NCBI RefSeq assembly: GCF_023206395.1
Contig: NZ_CP066149.1
Coordinates: 1,302,001 to 1,366,000, forward strand
Direction of reading: 5' to 3'
DNA: 64,000 nucleotides
Origin: Vibrio sp. ED004
GTDB taxonomy: Bacteria; Pseudomonadota; Gammaproteobacteria; Enterobacterales; Vibrionaceae
The translations under genes and the position numbers were made by a program. Below, one piece after another: positions 1 to 10,582 of the stretch; positions within the stretch are counted from its first letter, which is position 1, and each line of letters starts with the position of its first letter. A model generated the notes under the pieces. That model saw nothing but the letters and a program-made list of their open reading frames with translations. It did no database searches and was not told where the DNA came from.

Positions 1-1
1 T

Positions 2-523
2 TACCTAGGCGATGCGCGTAACAACATGGGTAACTCACTGTTAGTCGGTGCTGCGAAAATGGGCATGGATATTCGCCTTGTCGCACCAAAAGCCTTTTGG
101 CCGGAAGAACAACTTGTCGAAGAGTGCCAAGCCATTGCACAAAACACTGGTGCAAAAATCACGCTAACCGAAGACGTTGCTGAAGGCGTGAAAGGCTGTG
201 ATTTCCTATACACCGACGTTTGGGTTTCAATGGGTGAAGCCCCTGAAGCTTGGGACGAACGTGTAGCGTTAATGAAGCCATACCAGGTGAATATGGATGT
301 CATTAAGCTAACTGGCAATCCTCAAGTGAAGTTCATGCACTGCCTACCCGCTTTCCATAACAATGAGACCGTGATTGGTCAGCAAGTCGCAGACAAGTAT
401 GGAATGAACGGCTTGGAAGTGACTGACGAAGTGTTTGAATCTGACTACTCGATTGTATTTGATGAAGCAGAAAATCGCATGCATACCATCAAGGCGGTTA
501 TGGTCGCGACACTTGGTCAATAG
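2..523 (+). CDS. argF: Ornithine carbamoyltransferase (3' part)
   Basis: The reading frame is open from the left edge, so the gene begins outside the window; 173 C-terminal codons are present. The product transfers the carbamoyl group from carbamoyl phosphate to ornithine to give citrulline in cytoplasmic arginine synthesis. The ornithine-side signature DVWVSMGE and the HCLPAFH motif (around base 340-360) are clear and separate it from aspartate carbamoyltransferase. No terminator hairpin is visible between its stop and the pyrimidine leader promoter about 40 bases downstream. The symbol argF is used in the single-copy sense; argI is the same family. Confidence 0.95.
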   Translation, partial: YLGDARNNMGNSLLVGAAKMGMDIRLVAPKAFWPEEQLVEECQAIAQNTGAKITLTEDVAEGVKGCDFLYTDVWVSMGEAPEAWDERVALMKPYQVNMDVIKLTGNPQVKFMHCLPAFHNNETVIGQQVADKYGMNGLEVTDEVFESDYSIVFDEAENRMHTIKAVMVATLGQ

Positions 524-560
524 ACAATAATGAAAGTAAACAAAAGCTTGATGTAATCGC

Positions 561-588
561 TTGCGCTCACAAATTGAAAGCGTATAAT
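561..588 (+). promoter_or_regulatory. Sigma-70 promoter of pyrL-pyrBI
   Basis: TTGCGC at 561-566 and a perfect TATAAT at 583-588 are separated by 16 bases and lie about 30 bases before the pyrL leader start. The expected transcript start is near 595. This is inferred from consensus match only. Confidence 0.6.
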
Positions 589-617
589 TCTCGGCAATTT
601 GTCTGAGAGTAGTGAAA

Positions 618-773
618 ATGACGCCAAGCAATGTTGTGATAAAACATAATGATATTGTGATAACACATAATGATATTGTGATAACACATAATAAAATTGT
701 GAAAACACCTAATATTGCTCGCAAGCTAGCATGCTTGCCAGGCCGTCTATTCTGCTTTTCAGCACTTTTTTAA
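618..773 (+). CDS. pyrL: PyrL-type leader peptide of the pyrBI operon
   Basis: A 51-codon frame (ATG 618, TAA 771) that is too short for usual gene calls. It lies exactly where PyrL lies in enterics, between the promoter and the attenuator in front of pyrB. Its stop codon sits at the foot of the attenuator stem, so a ribosome finishing the peptide would cover the 5' arm and allow readthrough. The last codons are U-rich in mRNA (tttt at 757-760 and a run of six at 767-772), matching the UTP-sensitive pause expected when UTP is scarce. The middle of the peptide consists of four in-frame 21-bp repeats (633-716) encoding variants of the heptad IVITHND. A small hairpin (721-726 with 733-738) precedes the U-rich stretch and could be the pause hairpin. 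The sequence differs from E. coli PyrL, so the call rests on position and mechanism. Confidence 0.8.
   Translation: MTPSNVVIKHNDIVITHNDIVITHNKIVKTPNIARKLACLPGRLFCFSALF
633..716 (+). repeat. Four tandem 21-bp repeats inside pyrL
   Basis: Units start at 633, 654, 675 and 696, each seven codons long. Units 2 and 3 are nearly identical and units 1 and 4 are diverged. They keep the leader frame, so copy-number change would lengthen the peptide by seven residues without changing its stop. Confidence 0.9.
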
Positions 774-799
774 AGCCTCCCATTATGGGGGGCTTTTTT
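772..799 (+). terminator. Attenuator terminator before pyrB
   Basis: A ten-base stem (772-781 with 787-796, one G-U pair) has the loop ATTAT and is followed by six T to 799. It lies between the leader peptide stop and pyrB. It is the element expected to stop transcription when UTP is plentiful and RNA polymerase outruns the leader ribosome. Confidence 0.88.
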
Positions 800-831
800 A
801 TGGCCAATACATTATTGTGGGGAAGAAGATC

Positions 832-1761
832 ATGGCGAATTCGCTCTATCAAAAGCACATCATCTCAATTCCAGAGCTTTCTCGTGAAGAGCTAGAATTA
901 ATTGTTCAAACGGCAGGTCAACTTAAAGCTGAACCAAACCCAGAACTCATCAAGAACAAAGTTGTTGCCAGCTGCTTCTTCGAACCTTCAACACGAACTC
1001 GTCTCTCTTTTGAAACTGCGATTCAACGCATCGGTGGTGATGTGATTGGCTTCGACAGCGGTGGTAACACTTCACTGGCGAAGAAAGGTGAAACGCTTGC
1101 AGACTCAGTGCAAGTTATCTCCTCGTACGTTGATGCTTACGTAATGCGCCACCCTCAAGAAGGTGCAGCACGCCTAGCTTCTGAATTCTCTAACGGCGTA
1201 CCTGTGATTAATGCAGGTGACGGTGCAAACCAACACCCGACACAAACATTATTAGACTTGTTCTCTATCGCTGAAACACAAGGCCGCCTAGATAACCTTA
1301 ACGTGGCATTCGTTGGTGACCTTAAGTACGGCCGTACGGTTCACTCTCTGACTCAAGCACTCGCGAAATTCAACAACATCTGTTTCTACTTTGTGGCACC
1401 AGAAGCGTTGGCGATGCCAGACTACATTTGTGAAGAACTTGACGAAGCGGGTATCAAGTACCAACTACTGACCGACATGGAAGATGTGATTCCTGAACTG
1501 GATGTTCTGTACATGACTCGAGTTCAAAAGGAGCGCTTTGATGAGTCGGAATACGCGCACATCAAATCAGCGTACATCCTAACGGCTGCACTTCTAGAAA
1601 ACGCACGCGATAACCTGAAGGTTCTACACCCTCTTCCTCGTGTTGACGAAATTACTATCGATGTCGATAAAACACCTTACGCTTACTACTTCCAGCAAGC
1701 CGAGAACGGTGTTTACGCGCGTGAAGCATTACTGGCCCTTGTTCTTAACGAAACGCTGTAG
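832..1761 (+). CDS. pyrB: Aspartate carbamoyltransferase catalytic chain
   Basis: Condenses carbamoyl phosphate with aspartate, the first committed step of pyrimidine synthesis, as the catalytic trimer of ATCase. The protein (309 residues) starts [12 protein letters not shown] like the enteric enzyme. It carries the carbamoyl-phosphate loop STRTR (about residues 53-57), HPTQTLLDL and [12 protein letters not shown] at 817 would add five residues, but ATG 832 is preferred because a purine-rich ribosome site (GGGGAAGAAG, 819-828) precedes it and the N-terminus then matches the family. pyrI follows after 12 bases. Expression is expected to be controlled by attenuation at the upstream hairpin. Confidence 0.97.
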   Translation: MANSLYQKHIISIPELSREELELIVQTAGQLKAEPNPELIKNKVVASCFFEPSTRTRLSFETAIQRIGGDVIGFDSGGNTSLAKKGETLADSVQVISSYVDAYVMRHPQEGAARLASEFSNGVPVINAGDGANQHPTQTLLDLFSIAETQGRLDNLNVAFVGDLKYGRTVHSLTQALAKFNNICFYFVAPEALAMPDYICEELDEAGIKYQLLTDMEDVIPELDVLYMTRVQKERFDESEYAHIKSAYILTAALLENARDNLKVLHPLPRVDEITIDVDKTPYAYYFQQAENGVYAREALLALVLNETL

Positions 1762-1773
1762 AGGAGAGAGATC

Positions 1774-2235
1774 ATGTCTAAAGAGACTCAATTAAAAGTT
1801 GAAGCAATCAGAAACGGTACTGTTATCGACCATATCCCGGCGAACATCGGGATCAAGGTGCTAAAACTGTTCGATATGCACAACTCTCACCAGCGTGTGA
1901 CCATTGGCCTAAATCTGCCGTCATCGGCACTCGGTGGCAAAGACCTGCTCAAGATTGAGAATGTGTTTATCACAGAAGAACAGGCAAGCAAGCTGGCGCT
2001 TTACGCACCTCACGCAACAGTGAACCAAATCGAAGATTACGAAGTGGTTAAGAAGTTAGCCTTAGAACTTCCAGAGCAAATCAACGATGTGTTCGAGTGT
2101 CCAAACACTAACTGTATTACACACAACGAGCCTGTTGAAAGCAGCTTTAAGATCTTTGAAAAGAAAGAAGATATTCGATTGAAGTGTAAGTACTGCGAAA
2201 AAGTTTTCTCTCGCGAAATCGTGACAGAAAGATAA
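1774..2235 (+). CDS. pyrI: Aspartate carbamoyltransferase regulatory chain
   Basis: Regulatory subunit that binds CTP/ATP in its N-terminal domain and contacts PyrB through a C-terminal zinc domain. All four zinc ligands are present at C109, C114, C138 and C141, the same numbering as the E. coli chain; length is the standard 153 residues. It is 12 bases downstream of pyrB with a GGAGAG ribosome site, so the two are co-transcribed and the operon encodes the full allosteric holoenzyme. Confidence 0.97.
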   Translation: MSKETQLKVEAIRNGTVIDHIPANIGIKVLKLFDMHNSHQRVTIGLNLPSSALGGKDLLKIENVFITEEQASKLALYAPHATVNQIEDYEVVKKLALELPEQINDVFECPNTNCITHNEPVESSFKIFEKKEDIRLKCKYCEKVFSREIVTER

Positions 2236-2271
2236 CCTCATACGGCAACCCGTTTGAACGCAAAAACTATC

Positions 2272-2300
2272 AAATACCTCGCCTGTGCGGGGTATTTTGC
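2272..2300 (+). terminator. Terminator of pyrBI
   Basis: Eleven-base stem 2272-2282 with 2288-2298 (one G-U pair), loop CTGTG, and a short T stretch; 36 bases after the pyrI stop. Confidence 0.75.
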
Positions 2301-2370
2301 GCTTTACCTAGCCTAAGTTTGAAGGCACACTGAAAAACGATTTTTATCTAATAACTGATGGAATAAACCA

Positions 2371-2760
2371 ATGACTAAAGTACTTCACACAGAATCTGCT
2401 CCAGCTGCAATCGGCCCATACGTACAAGGTGTTGACCTTGGCAACATGGTACTGACTTCTGGTCAAATCCCAGTAAACCCAGCAACTGGTGAAGTATCTG
2501 CGGATATCGCAGTGCAAGCTCGCCAATCTCTAGATAACGTTCAAGCGGTTGTTGAAGCTTCAGGCCTGACTGTAAAAGACATCGTAAAACTAACGGTATT
2601 CGTTAAAGACCTAAACGACTTCGGCACAGTAAACGAAGTTTACGGCAAATTCTTCGATGAGCACGGCGTTGCAAACTACCCTGCACGTTCATGTGTTGAA
2701 GTTGCTCGTCTGCCAAAAGATGTAGGCATCGAGATCGAAGCGATTGCAGTTCGCAAATAG
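2371..2760 (+). CDS. ridA: RidA family reactive imine/enamine deaminase
   Basis: Cytoplasmic trimeric enzyme that hydrolyses reactive 2-aminoacrylate-type enamines and imines produced by PLP enzymes. Length (129 residues) and motifs are typical: GPYVQGV near the start, SGQIP, and the C-terminal PARSCVEVARLP stretch, whose arginine is the substrate carboxylate anchor in this family. It stands alone between the pyrBI terminator and its own terminator. The pyrBI-ridA adjacency is common in gammaproteobacteria. The YjgF/TdcF subgroups are hard to separate by eye. Confidence 0.93.
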   Translation: MTKVLHTESAPAAIGPYVQGVDLGNMVLTSGQIPVNPATGEVSADIAVQARQSLDNVQAVVEASGLTVKDIVKLTVFVKDLNDFGTVNEVYGKFFDEHGVANYPARSCVEVARLPKDVGIEIEAIAVRK

Positions 2761-2829
2761 ATTTTAATATCTAGAATAAACGGTTTCTAGTAAACGAGTT
2801 GGCATAAAGCTGAATGTTTATCAGAGACA

Positions 2830-2859
2830 AAAAAGGTTGCCCTATTGGCAACCTTTTTT
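2830..2859 (+). terminator. Bidirectional terminator between ridA and plsC
   Basis: Strong stem 2831-2842 with 2847-2858, loop TATT, six T at 2854-2859, and an A tract on the other side. It can serve ridA (plus) and plsC (minus). Confidence 0.88.
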
Positions 2860-2886
2860 ATTATTCATCGTTTCGCTTAGCTTAAA

Positions 2887-3612
2887 TTACTTCTTATTAA
2901 GCTCAACCACTTCTTTGTCTAACTCTTCAAGCTTAGCGGCCATTTGCTCTCGGGCTAGGTTAGCAAGTTGACGAACGTTCGACTTGTCGTAACCTTCAGT
3001 GCTGATAGGCGGCAACATTTCAACTATCACGTGACCATTGTTCCAACGGTTTAGCTTCACGCCACCTGTTGAGCTACACACGATAGGGATAATAGGCAAG
3101 CCAGCGCCAATTGCGGCATGGAAAGCACCCGTTTTGAATGGCAACAGACCACGACCACGAGAACGAGTCCCTTCAGGGAACATCCATACTGAAACATCGC
3201 TCTCTTTTAAGCTCGTCACTACTTGGTCGATCGTACCTACCGCTTTGCTGCGATTGGCACGGTCAATTAGGATATTACCCGTCAGCCAGTAAAGCTGACC
3301 AAATAGAGGCATCCACACTAAGCTTTTCTTACCAACCGTCACAACCTTAGGTGTCACTGCTGATGAGATAGTGAATAGATCCCAGCTGTTTTGGTGGTTC
3401 GCCACATAAACATGTTGGCCACGAGAGTAAGCATCTTCCGGGATACGAAGTTCTAACTTCATGCCGAATATTTTAGACATACGACCGAAGTAACGACCAA
3501 AGGTAAATACGTGTTTCGGGTTACGTGGGCTCAGCAAACAGTAACCACACCCAAATACAAACATAAGAATCGCAAATATCGCCACTGCGAAAATACGTAA
3601 TATTGCTATCAT
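2887..3612 (-). CDS. plsC: 1-acyl-sn-glycerol-3-phosphate acyltransferase
   Basis: Inner-membrane enzyme that acylates lysophosphatidic acid at position 2 to give phosphatidic acid. The protein has one N-terminal hydrophobic segment (first 25 residues), the catalytic NHX4D box as NHQNSWD and the acceptor-binding FPEGTRS motif, and it follows E. coli PlsC closely throughout (SPRNPKHV, FGQLYWLTGN, LLPFKTGAFHAAI). The start is set at 3612 because a GAGG ribosome site precedes that ATG and the N-terminus MIAILRIF then matches PlsC; a start ten codons upstream is possible. Likely monocistronic. Confidence 0.95.
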   Translation of the reverse strand: MIAILRIFAVAIFAILMFVFGCGYCLLSPRNPKHVFTFGRYFGRMSKIFGMKLELRIPEDAYSRGQHVYVANHQNSWDLFTISSAVTPKVVTVGKKSLVWMPLFGQLYWLTGNILIDRANRSKAVGTIDQVVTSLKESDVSVWMFPEGTRSRGRGLLPFKTGAFHAAIGAGLPIIPIVCSSTGGVKLNRWNNGHVIVEMLPPISTEGYDKSNVRQLANLAREQMAAKLEELDKEVVELNKK

Positions 3613-3691
3613 TTTGTTCCTCTCAACCGTCAAGTTTTTCACCTATTCGCACAAAATTGGCATCAGATTCACTTGCGGTAAATACAACTAT

Positions 3692-3720
3692 AAAAAAGCC
3701 GAAACCAAGGTTCCGACTTT
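3692..3720 (-). terminator. Terminator of the mla-ibaG-murA operon
   Basis: On the minus strand, a stem of about 12 bases with several wobble pairs (GTCGGAACC with GGTTTCGGC) is followed by a run of T (the A run 3692-3697 on the plus strand), about 40 bases after the murA stop. Confidence 0.75.
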
Positions 3721-3761
3721 TATGCTTTCATGTCACTAATTCAAGAACCCACTAACCGAAG

Positions 3762-5290
<1,529 letters not shown>

Positions 5291-5303
5291 AAATAGCTCC
5301 TGC

Positions 5304-5612
5304 CTAATTTTTTATGTGTTCTGCCATCATTGGCTGGATATTGCTCAATTGGAACAACGTTCGTAATTGTTCTGGCACGAAACTGAGCATTATATGACAG
5401 TTTTGATTTTTTGCATGCTCTAATAAGTGAATTAGCATCACCATTCCTGCTGAATCGACTCGATTTATATGGCTAAGGTCAATTTCAACGCTCGATTCCG
5501 TTGTTTGCCACTTTTCCAATATACGCCAGATTGCAGGGACACTGTCTCGGTCGATATCACCGAGCAGCTGATACTCTTTAGAGCTTAGTGCTTGCCATTG
5601 AGAATGGCTCAT
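5304..5612 (-). CDS. mlaB: MlaB, STAS-domain subunit of the Mla ABC transporter
   Basis: Small cytoplasmic STAS protein that binds the MlaF ATPase and is needed for MlaFE assembly and activity. The STAS motif DSAG (residues 53-56) follows the strand [10 protein letters not shown]; length 102 residues is normal. Its ATG overlaps the mlaC stop (TAATG), implying translational coupling in the mlaFEDCB operon. Confidence 0.92.
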   Translation of the reverse strand: MSHSQWQALSSKEYQLLGDIDRDSVPAIWRILEKWQTTESSVEIDLSHINRVDSAGMVMLIHLLEHAKNQNCHIMLSFVPEQLRTLFQLSNIQPMMAEHIKN

Positions 5613-6271
5613 TATTTATTACTCTCAAAACGAATCGGTTGTGCGGCCAGTTTCTCTAGTTCGTCGGCAACTTGTAAGATGCCTTCCTGACGAATCTTAG
5701 TATTCCACTCTGACTGCTTGCTCGATAACAGGCTAATGCCTTCTGCAACCATATCAAAAGCCTTCCACTCGCCCGACTTCTTGTCTTTACGAAGCTTGAA
5801 CTCAAGCTTGATATTAGGTCGCGGCGAATCGATGATGTCTACTTTGATACTGGTAATACGGCTATCCGCTTTGATTTTTGGTTCAGGACCAAATTCAATT
5901 GTCTGATCGGTATATTGAGTCAGTACTTGAGCATAAGAAGAAACCAAGTATTTACGGAATGAGTCAATAAATACACGCACGTCTTTTCTATCCGCGCCTT
6001 TCAAGTTTGGCCCAAGTAACTTAAGTGCTGCATATTGCGCATTCACATAAGGCATCAACTCTTCTTCCACAATGACCTTCAATAGTTCTGGGTCTTGGTG
6101 GATATTGTCTTGTTCACTCTTCAAACGATCAAATGCAACTTCTGCTACTTGAGTCATCATCTGGTATGGCTGAGTACGATCAATCGCTTCTGCAGCAAAA
6201 GCTTGAGCTGACATAAGAAAAGCGACGGCAGTCAGAAACCATACTTTGAATAAGTTATTCGTCTTTAACAT
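5612..6271 (-). CDS. mlaC: MlaC, periplasmic phospholipid-binding protein
   Basis: Shuttles phospholipids across the periplasm between the outer-membrane MlaA complex and the inner-membrane MlaFEDB complex. The start at 6271 gives a clear signal peptide (basic MLKTNNLFK, hydrophobic core, cleavage after AQAFA) and has an AAGGAG site upstream; a frame open further upstream would destroy the signal peptide. The mature part is rich in the helical MlaC pattern (PYVNAQYAALKLLG, FIDSFRKYLVSSYAQVL). Four bases after mlaD and overlapping mlaB. Confidence 0.95.
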   Translation of the reverse strand: MLKTNNLFKVWFLTAVAFLMSAQAFAAEAIDRTQPYQMMTQVAEVAFDRLKSEQDNIHQDPELLKVIVEEELMPYVNAQYAALKLLGPNLKGADRKDVRVFIDSFRKYLVSSYAQVLTQYTDQTIEFGPEPKIKADSRITSIKVDIIDSPRPNIKLEFKLRKDKKSGEWKAFDMVAEGISLLSSKQSEWNTKIRQEGILQVADELEKLAAQPIRFESNK

Positions 6272-6275
6272 GTGC

Positions 6276-6767
6276 CTACTCCTTAGCTTCGCTATCATCA
6301 GAACCACCAACGCTATACAGCACTTGGCCAATCAAATCTTCTAATACTAATGCTGACTTGGTATCTTCAATCGAGTCACCATCAACCAACATCTCTTCAT
6401 CATCAAAAATGAAACCCGGCACCAAGCTGATGTACTGCTCACCGATTAAGCCAGACGTTAAGATTTGAGCACTAGAGGTATCTGGAAATTGTGAGTACTT
6501 CGAATCTATAGACAGTTGAACCACTGGAAGGTAGCTCTCGGTATCAAGTTCAATGCTTTGAACTCGGCCAACAACCACACCACCCACTTTCACAGGAGAA
6601 CGAACCTTTAGGCTACCAATGTTGTCAAAGGTCGCTTTTAGGTTGTAAGTATGGTTCGAACCTATACCTTTTACGTCAGCGACTTGAAAGATCATGATTA
6701 AGATTGCGCAAATTCCGGCAATAACAAAGGTGCCGACCCATAATTCTAATTTTCGAGTTTGTTGCAT
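6276..6767 (-). CDS. mlaD: MlaD, MCE-domain lipid-binding protein
   Basis: Single-pass inner-membrane protein whose periplasmic MCE domain forms a hexameric ring on MlaE. Residues 8-27 form the transmembrane segment (VGTFVIAGICAILIMIF). The MCE domain follows with GSLKVRSPVKVGGVVVGRV and the pore-loop region LIGEQYISLVPG. 163 residues, slightly shorter than the E. coli protein. Two bases after mlaE. Confidence 0.95.
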   Translation of the reverse strand: MQQTRKLELWVGTFVIAGICAILIMIFQVADVKGIGSNHTYNLKATFDNIGSLKVRSPVKVGGVVVGRVQSIELDTESYLPVVQLSIDSKYSQFPDTSSAQILTSGLIGEQYISLVPGFIFDDEEMLVDGDSIEDTKSALVLEDLIGQVLYSVGGSDDSEAKE

Positions 6768-6769
6768 GA

Positions 6770-7549
6770 TTAATTCCCAAACATCAATGCGGTAAGAACA
6801 AAATCTAGCCCTAATACCGCTAGAGAAGAGTGCACTACTGTGCGTGTGGTTGCCTGACTGATACCTTCAGAGGTCGGTACCGCATCATAACCATTGAAAA
6901 GTGCGATCCAAGTAACGGTGATAGCGAAGACCATACACTTGATCATGCTGTTACCAATATCTCGGCCTAGCTCAACAGAAGATTGCATCGCAGACCAGAA
7001 ACTACCGTGGTCAATGCCTTTCCAATCAACACCCACTAACTGACCGCCCCAAATACCTACCGCCATAAAGATCATAGCAAGCAATGGCATAGAGATAAGC
7101 CCAGCCCAAAGTCGTGGTGCAATAATGCGTTTTAGAGGATCAACGGCCATCATCTCAAGACTTGAGATCTGCTCCGTAGCCTTCATTAGGCCAATCTCAG
7201 CCGTTAAAGCCGAACCTGCGCGACCTGCAAACAGCAGTGCAGTCACCACAGGGCCAAGCTCACGTAGTAATGAGAGCGCGACCATTTGACCAAGGTTACC
7301 CTCTGCGCCGTAGTCGATGAGCACAACATAACCTTGCAGGCTAAGTACCATGCCAATGAACAGACCCGAAACTAAAATAATAGCCAATGACTGAACGCCA
7401 ACGCTATAAAGTTGTTTTACTAATAAAGGGAAGTTTTTTAGTCGCGGGATGCCAAACAAAGCCCCGAATAACATCAGGCTTGCTCGACCAAATGACTCGC
7501 AAATCGCAAGTGTGCGTCTACCGACACCCGCAATAGTTTTAGCAATCAT
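6770..7549 (-). CDS. mlaE: MlaE, permease of the Mla phospholipid transporter
   Basis: Inner-membrane permease subunit (MlaE/YrbE family, 259 residues) that passes phospholipids between MlaD and the membrane. It shows an N-terminal amphipathic region, then about five hydrophobic segments, and the family-typical [28 protein letters not shown] cytoplasmic coupling stretch. One base after mlaF and two before mlaD. Confidence 0.95.
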   Translation of the reverse strand: MIAKTIAGVGRRTLAICESFGRASLMLFGALFGIPRLKNFPLLVKQLYSVGVQSLAIILVSGLFIGMVLSLQGYVVLIDYGAEGNLGQMVALSLLRELGPVVTALLFAGRAGSALTAEIGLMKATEQISSLEMMAVDPLKRIIAPRLWAGLISMPLLAMIFMAVGIWGGQLVGVDWKGIDHGSFWSAMQSSVELGRDIGNSMIKCMVFAITVTWIALFNGYDAVPTSEGISQATTRTVVHSSLAVLGLDFVLTALMFGN

Positions 7550-7550
7550 A

Positions 7551-8345
7551 TTAAAACAAATCCTTTTCTAGACTTTGTGCAGGGAATCTAAACGGCACCG
7601 GGCCATCAGCTTCACCTTGCAAGAATTGCTGCACTCTCGGGTCGTCATTGTTGTACAACTCCTCAGGCGTTCCCGCAGCAATGATTTTGCTATCAGCCAT
7701 GAGATAAACCCAATCCGCAATACTCATCACCTCTGGAACATCGTGAGAAACAACAATCGAGGTTAAGCCCAACGCTTGATTGAGGTTACGGATAAGCTCA
7801 ACCAAAACGCCCATGGTGATAGGATCTTGGCCAACAAACGGTTCATCGTACATGATGAGCTCTGGATCCAAGGCAATCGCACGTGCCAACGCCGCTCTTC
7901 TCGCCATACCACCAGACAACTCACTCGGCATTAACTGTGCCGCCCCTCGTAACCCTACCGCCTCAAGCTTAAGTAATACGATGGTACGAATGAATTTTTC
8001 ATTCAGTTCAGTGTGTTCACGTAATGGAAACGCCACATTATCAAAGACATTGAGATCCGTAAAAAGTGCACCCGACTGGAAAAGCATGCTCATTTTTTTT
8101 CGTGCTTGATATAGCTTTCGACGTGATAATGCAGGGATATTGTCGCCATCAAACCAGACTTCGCCTTCATCTGGCGGCAATTGACCACCAATCAAACGCA
8201 GTAAGGTCGTTTTACCGATCCCTGACGGCCCCATGATTGCGGTTATCATGCCTTGAGGTACCTCTAAACTTATATCATCAAAGATAACGCGATCACCGCG
8301 TGAAAAGCTGAGGTTCTTAACTTTCACAAGCTCAGTGTTCAACAT
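7551..8345 (-). CDS. mlaF: MlaF, ATPase of the Mla phospholipid transporter
   Basis: Cytoplasmic ABC ATPase that powers lipid transport for outer-membrane asymmetry. Walker [10 protein letters not shown] is at residues 39-47, the signature [14 protein letters not shown] and Walker [10 protein letters not shown] are in the second half, and the switch histidine is in VVSHD. First gene of mlaFEDCB-ibaG-murA; the promoter should lie in the 265-base gap shared with divergent yrbG. No specific operator is recognisable there. Confidence 0.95.
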   Translation of the reverse strand: MLNTELVKVKNLSFSRGDRVIFDDISLEVPQGMITAIMGPSGIGKTTLLRLIGGQLPPDEGEVWFDGDNIPALSRRKLYQARKKMSMLFQSGALFTDLNVFDNVAFPLREHTELNEKFIRTIVLLKLEAVGLRGAAQLMPSELSGGMARRAALARAIALDPELIMYDEPFVGQDPITMGVLVELIRNLNQALGLTSIVVSHDVPEVMSIADWVYLMADSKIIAAGTPEELYNNDDPRVQQFLQGEADGPVPFRFPAQSLEKDLF

Positions 8346-8610
8346 ATTCTTGTTGTTTCCTTGCTTTAAAAAACGCCATTTATGGCTGCAATAATAATGA
8401 GTCTACTTTAGAATTAAAAGCACTGTTCGATTAATTCATATTAAACAGAAAAGTATGGCAGGGATTTGAAAGCATTGAGAAATTATCCATTCGATTCTAT
8501 TTCTTTACTACTAACTGGTAATTAATTTGTCGAGTGACTTCCCTTTTAACTAGCAACAAGTCAAAATTAGCGGTTAATTCTCCGTTTTTTATTAATTTTT
8601 AGGAATCATC
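8346..8610. other. Divergent intergenic region mlaF / yrbG
   Basis: 265 bases between two outward-reading operons. It must hold both promoters, but no strong consensus box, palindrome or repeat stands out; it is AT-rich. Confidence 0.5.
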
Positions 8611-9576
8611 ATGCTTGAAGCGATTGCGTTTCTTATTATCGGTCTAGGTTTTTTGGTGTGGAGTGCAGATAAGCTGGTTTACGGTGCCGCTGCTCTTGCT
8701 CGAAACTTCGGTATTTCACCACTAGTTATCGGTATGACGATCTTAGCAATGGGGTCTTCGGCTCCTGAAATGATGGTTTCTGCAACTGCAGCCCTTGATG
8801 GCAAAACAGATACGGCCGTTGGTAACGTTTTAGGTTCAAACATCGCCAACATCGCACTGATTTTAGGTATTACAGCGCTGATTAAGCCATTATCTATTAG
8901 CTCAGGCGTGATTCGTCGTGAACTCCCATTAATGATCGGTGTCACTCTACTAGCCGGCGCCCTATTGTGGGACAACCACCTAGGCTTCTATGAAGGCGTG
9001 TTGTTGTTTGTTCTTTTTGCCGCGTTTCTGTTTGCTATGTTGCAAATCAGTCGCAGCGAGAAAAAGAACGGCGATGCTTTCCTTGATGAACAAGAATCAG
9101 AGATCCCTGAAGGCGTAAGTAACCCTAAAGCCGCAATGTGGGTGGTGATTGGTCTAATCGTCCTACCTTTAGCTGCTGATATGCTGGTAGATAACGCTGT
9201 GATCATCGCGAAATTCTTCGGCATGAGCGACCTTGTGATTGGTTTAACCATCATTGCCGTTGGTACTAGCCTTCCTGAACTTGCAGCATCACTGGCTGGT
9301 GTAATGAAGGGTGAAGACGACATGGCCGTGGGTAACATCATCGGTTCAAACGTATTCAACATCCTTGCTGTTATGGGTATCCCGGGCATCTTGAACCCTT
9401 CAATCTTGAGCGAGTTTGCAATGGGCCGTGACTTCTGGGTAATGCTAGGTGTTTCACTATTGCTTGTTGTGATGGCATTAGGAAAATCACGCAGTGTGAA
9501 TCGTATTGAAGGCGGCGTGTTAATCGTGACGTTCGTGGCCTACCAAAGTTACCTACTAATGAACATGTCGGCTTAA
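8611..9576 (+). CDS. yrbG: Calcium/sodium antiporter (CaCA family)
   Basis: Inner-membrane cation exchanger of about ten transmembrane segments. The two inverted alpha repeats are plain: GSSAPEMMVSATAAL...GNVLGSNIANIALILG in the first half and GTSLPELAASLAGV...GNIIGSNVFNILAVMG in the second. The acidic residue in each GS(S/T)xPE motif coordinates the cation in this family. It heads the operon of Kdo and LPS-export genes, as yrbG does in E. coli; the functional link to LPS (divalent cations) is an inference. Confidence 0.92.
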   Translation: MLEAIAFLIIGLGFLVWSADKLVYGAAALARNFGISPLVIGMTILAMGSSAPEMMVSATAALDGKTDTAVGNVLGSNIANIALILGITALIKPLSISSGVIRRELPLMIGVTLLAGALLWDNHLGFYEGVLLFVLFAAFLFAMLQISRSEKKNGDAFLDEQESEIPEGVSNPKAAMWVVIGLIVLPLAADMLVDNAVIIAKFFGMSDLVIGLTIIAVGTSLPELAASLAGVMKGEDDMAVGNIIGSNVFNILAVMGIPGILNPSILSEFAMGRDFWVMLGVSLLLVVMALGKSRSVNRIEGGVLIVTFVAYQSYLLMNMSA

Positions 9577-9610
9577 TTGTTGATTTAACTTCCCGTACTT
9601 GGAGTATTTG

Positions 9611-10582
9611 ATGTCTCAGCCATTTGATTATCGCAGTGTTGCCAAACAAGTTTTGGAAACCGAAGTTGCAGGTCTTACTCAATTAGACCAATATTTTAAT
9701 GATGATTTCTGCAAGGCTTGTGACCTTATCTTGAACAACAAAGGCAAAGTTGTTGTGATGGGTATGGGCAAATCAGGCCACATTGGCAACAAAATTGCGG
9801 CAACGCTGGCAAGTACTGGGACATCGGCTTTCTTTGTACACCCAGGCGAAGCAGCGCATGGCGACTTGGGCATGATTGAACCTGGCGATATTGTAATTGC
9901 GATATCCAACTCAGGTGAATCGGGAGAGATCCTCAGCCTGTTCCCAGTACTAAAGCGCCTCAACATCAAGATTATCAGCATGACAGGTAAGCCAGCATCG
10001 AACATGGCGACCTTATCTGATATCCATTTACAAATTTCAGTACCAGAAGAAGCGTGTCCTCTGGGCTTAGCACCAACGACTAGTACCACTGCTACTTTGG
10101 TGATGGGTGATGCATTAGCCGTTGCACTTTTACAAGCGCGAGGCTTCACCGCTCAAGATTTTGCACTGTCTCACCCAGGTGGCGCTTTAGGTCGTCAACT
10201 GTTGTTGAAACTCGACGACATCATGCACACCGGTGATGCTCTTCCTGTTGTAGCACCCGACGCATTAGTAAGGGACGCTCTACTAGAGATATCTCAGAAA
10301 GGCTTGGGCATGACAGCCATCGTTGGTGAAGATGGTCAAATGGCCGGTATTTTTACCGATGGTGATTTACGTCGTATCTTAGACAAACGCGTTGATATTC
10401 ATAACACTCAGATCGGCGATGTAATGACACTGAATCCGACGGTAGCAGAACCCAACATGCTTGCGGTTGAAGGCCTAAACTTGATGCAAGCGAAGAGCAT
10501 CAATGGCCTGATGTTGTGCCAAGAAGGCAAACTGGTTGGAGCGCTAAACATGCATGACTTACTGAAAGCAGGAGTAATGTAA
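9611..10582 (+). CDS. kdsD: D-arabinose 5-phosphate isomerase
   Basis: Converts ribulose 5-phosphate to arabinose 5-phosphate, the first step of Kdo synthesis for LPS. The protein has an N-terminal SIS domain (MGMGKSGHIGNKIAATLASTG, HPGEAAHGDLG, SNSGESGE) and two C-terminal CBS domains. ATG 9611 is chosen (323 residues) because GGAG is six bases upstream; a TTG at 9599 would add only four residues. Its stop overlaps the kdsC start (TAATG). Confidence 0.96.
   Translation: MSQPFDYRSVAKQVLETEVAGLTQLDQYFNDDFCKACDLILNNKGKVVVMGMGKSGHIGNKIAATLASTGTSAFFVHPGEAAHGDLGMIEPGDIVIAISNSGESGEILSLFPVLKRLNIKIISMTGKPASNMATLSDIHLQISVPEEACPLGLAPTTSTTATLVMGDALAVALLQARGFTAQDFALSHPGGALGRQLLLKLDDIMHTGDALPVVAPDALVRDALLEISQKGLGMTAIVGEDGQMAGIFTDGDLRRILDKRVDIHNTQIGDVMTLNPTVAEPNMLAVEGLNLMQAKSINGLMLCQEGKLVGALNMHDLLKAGVM

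Noticed and set aside
817..831. GTG start for pyrB five codons upstream
   Set aside because: The ribosome site GGGGAAGAAG would lie inside the coding part, and the ATG at 832 gives the family N-terminus MANSLYQKH.
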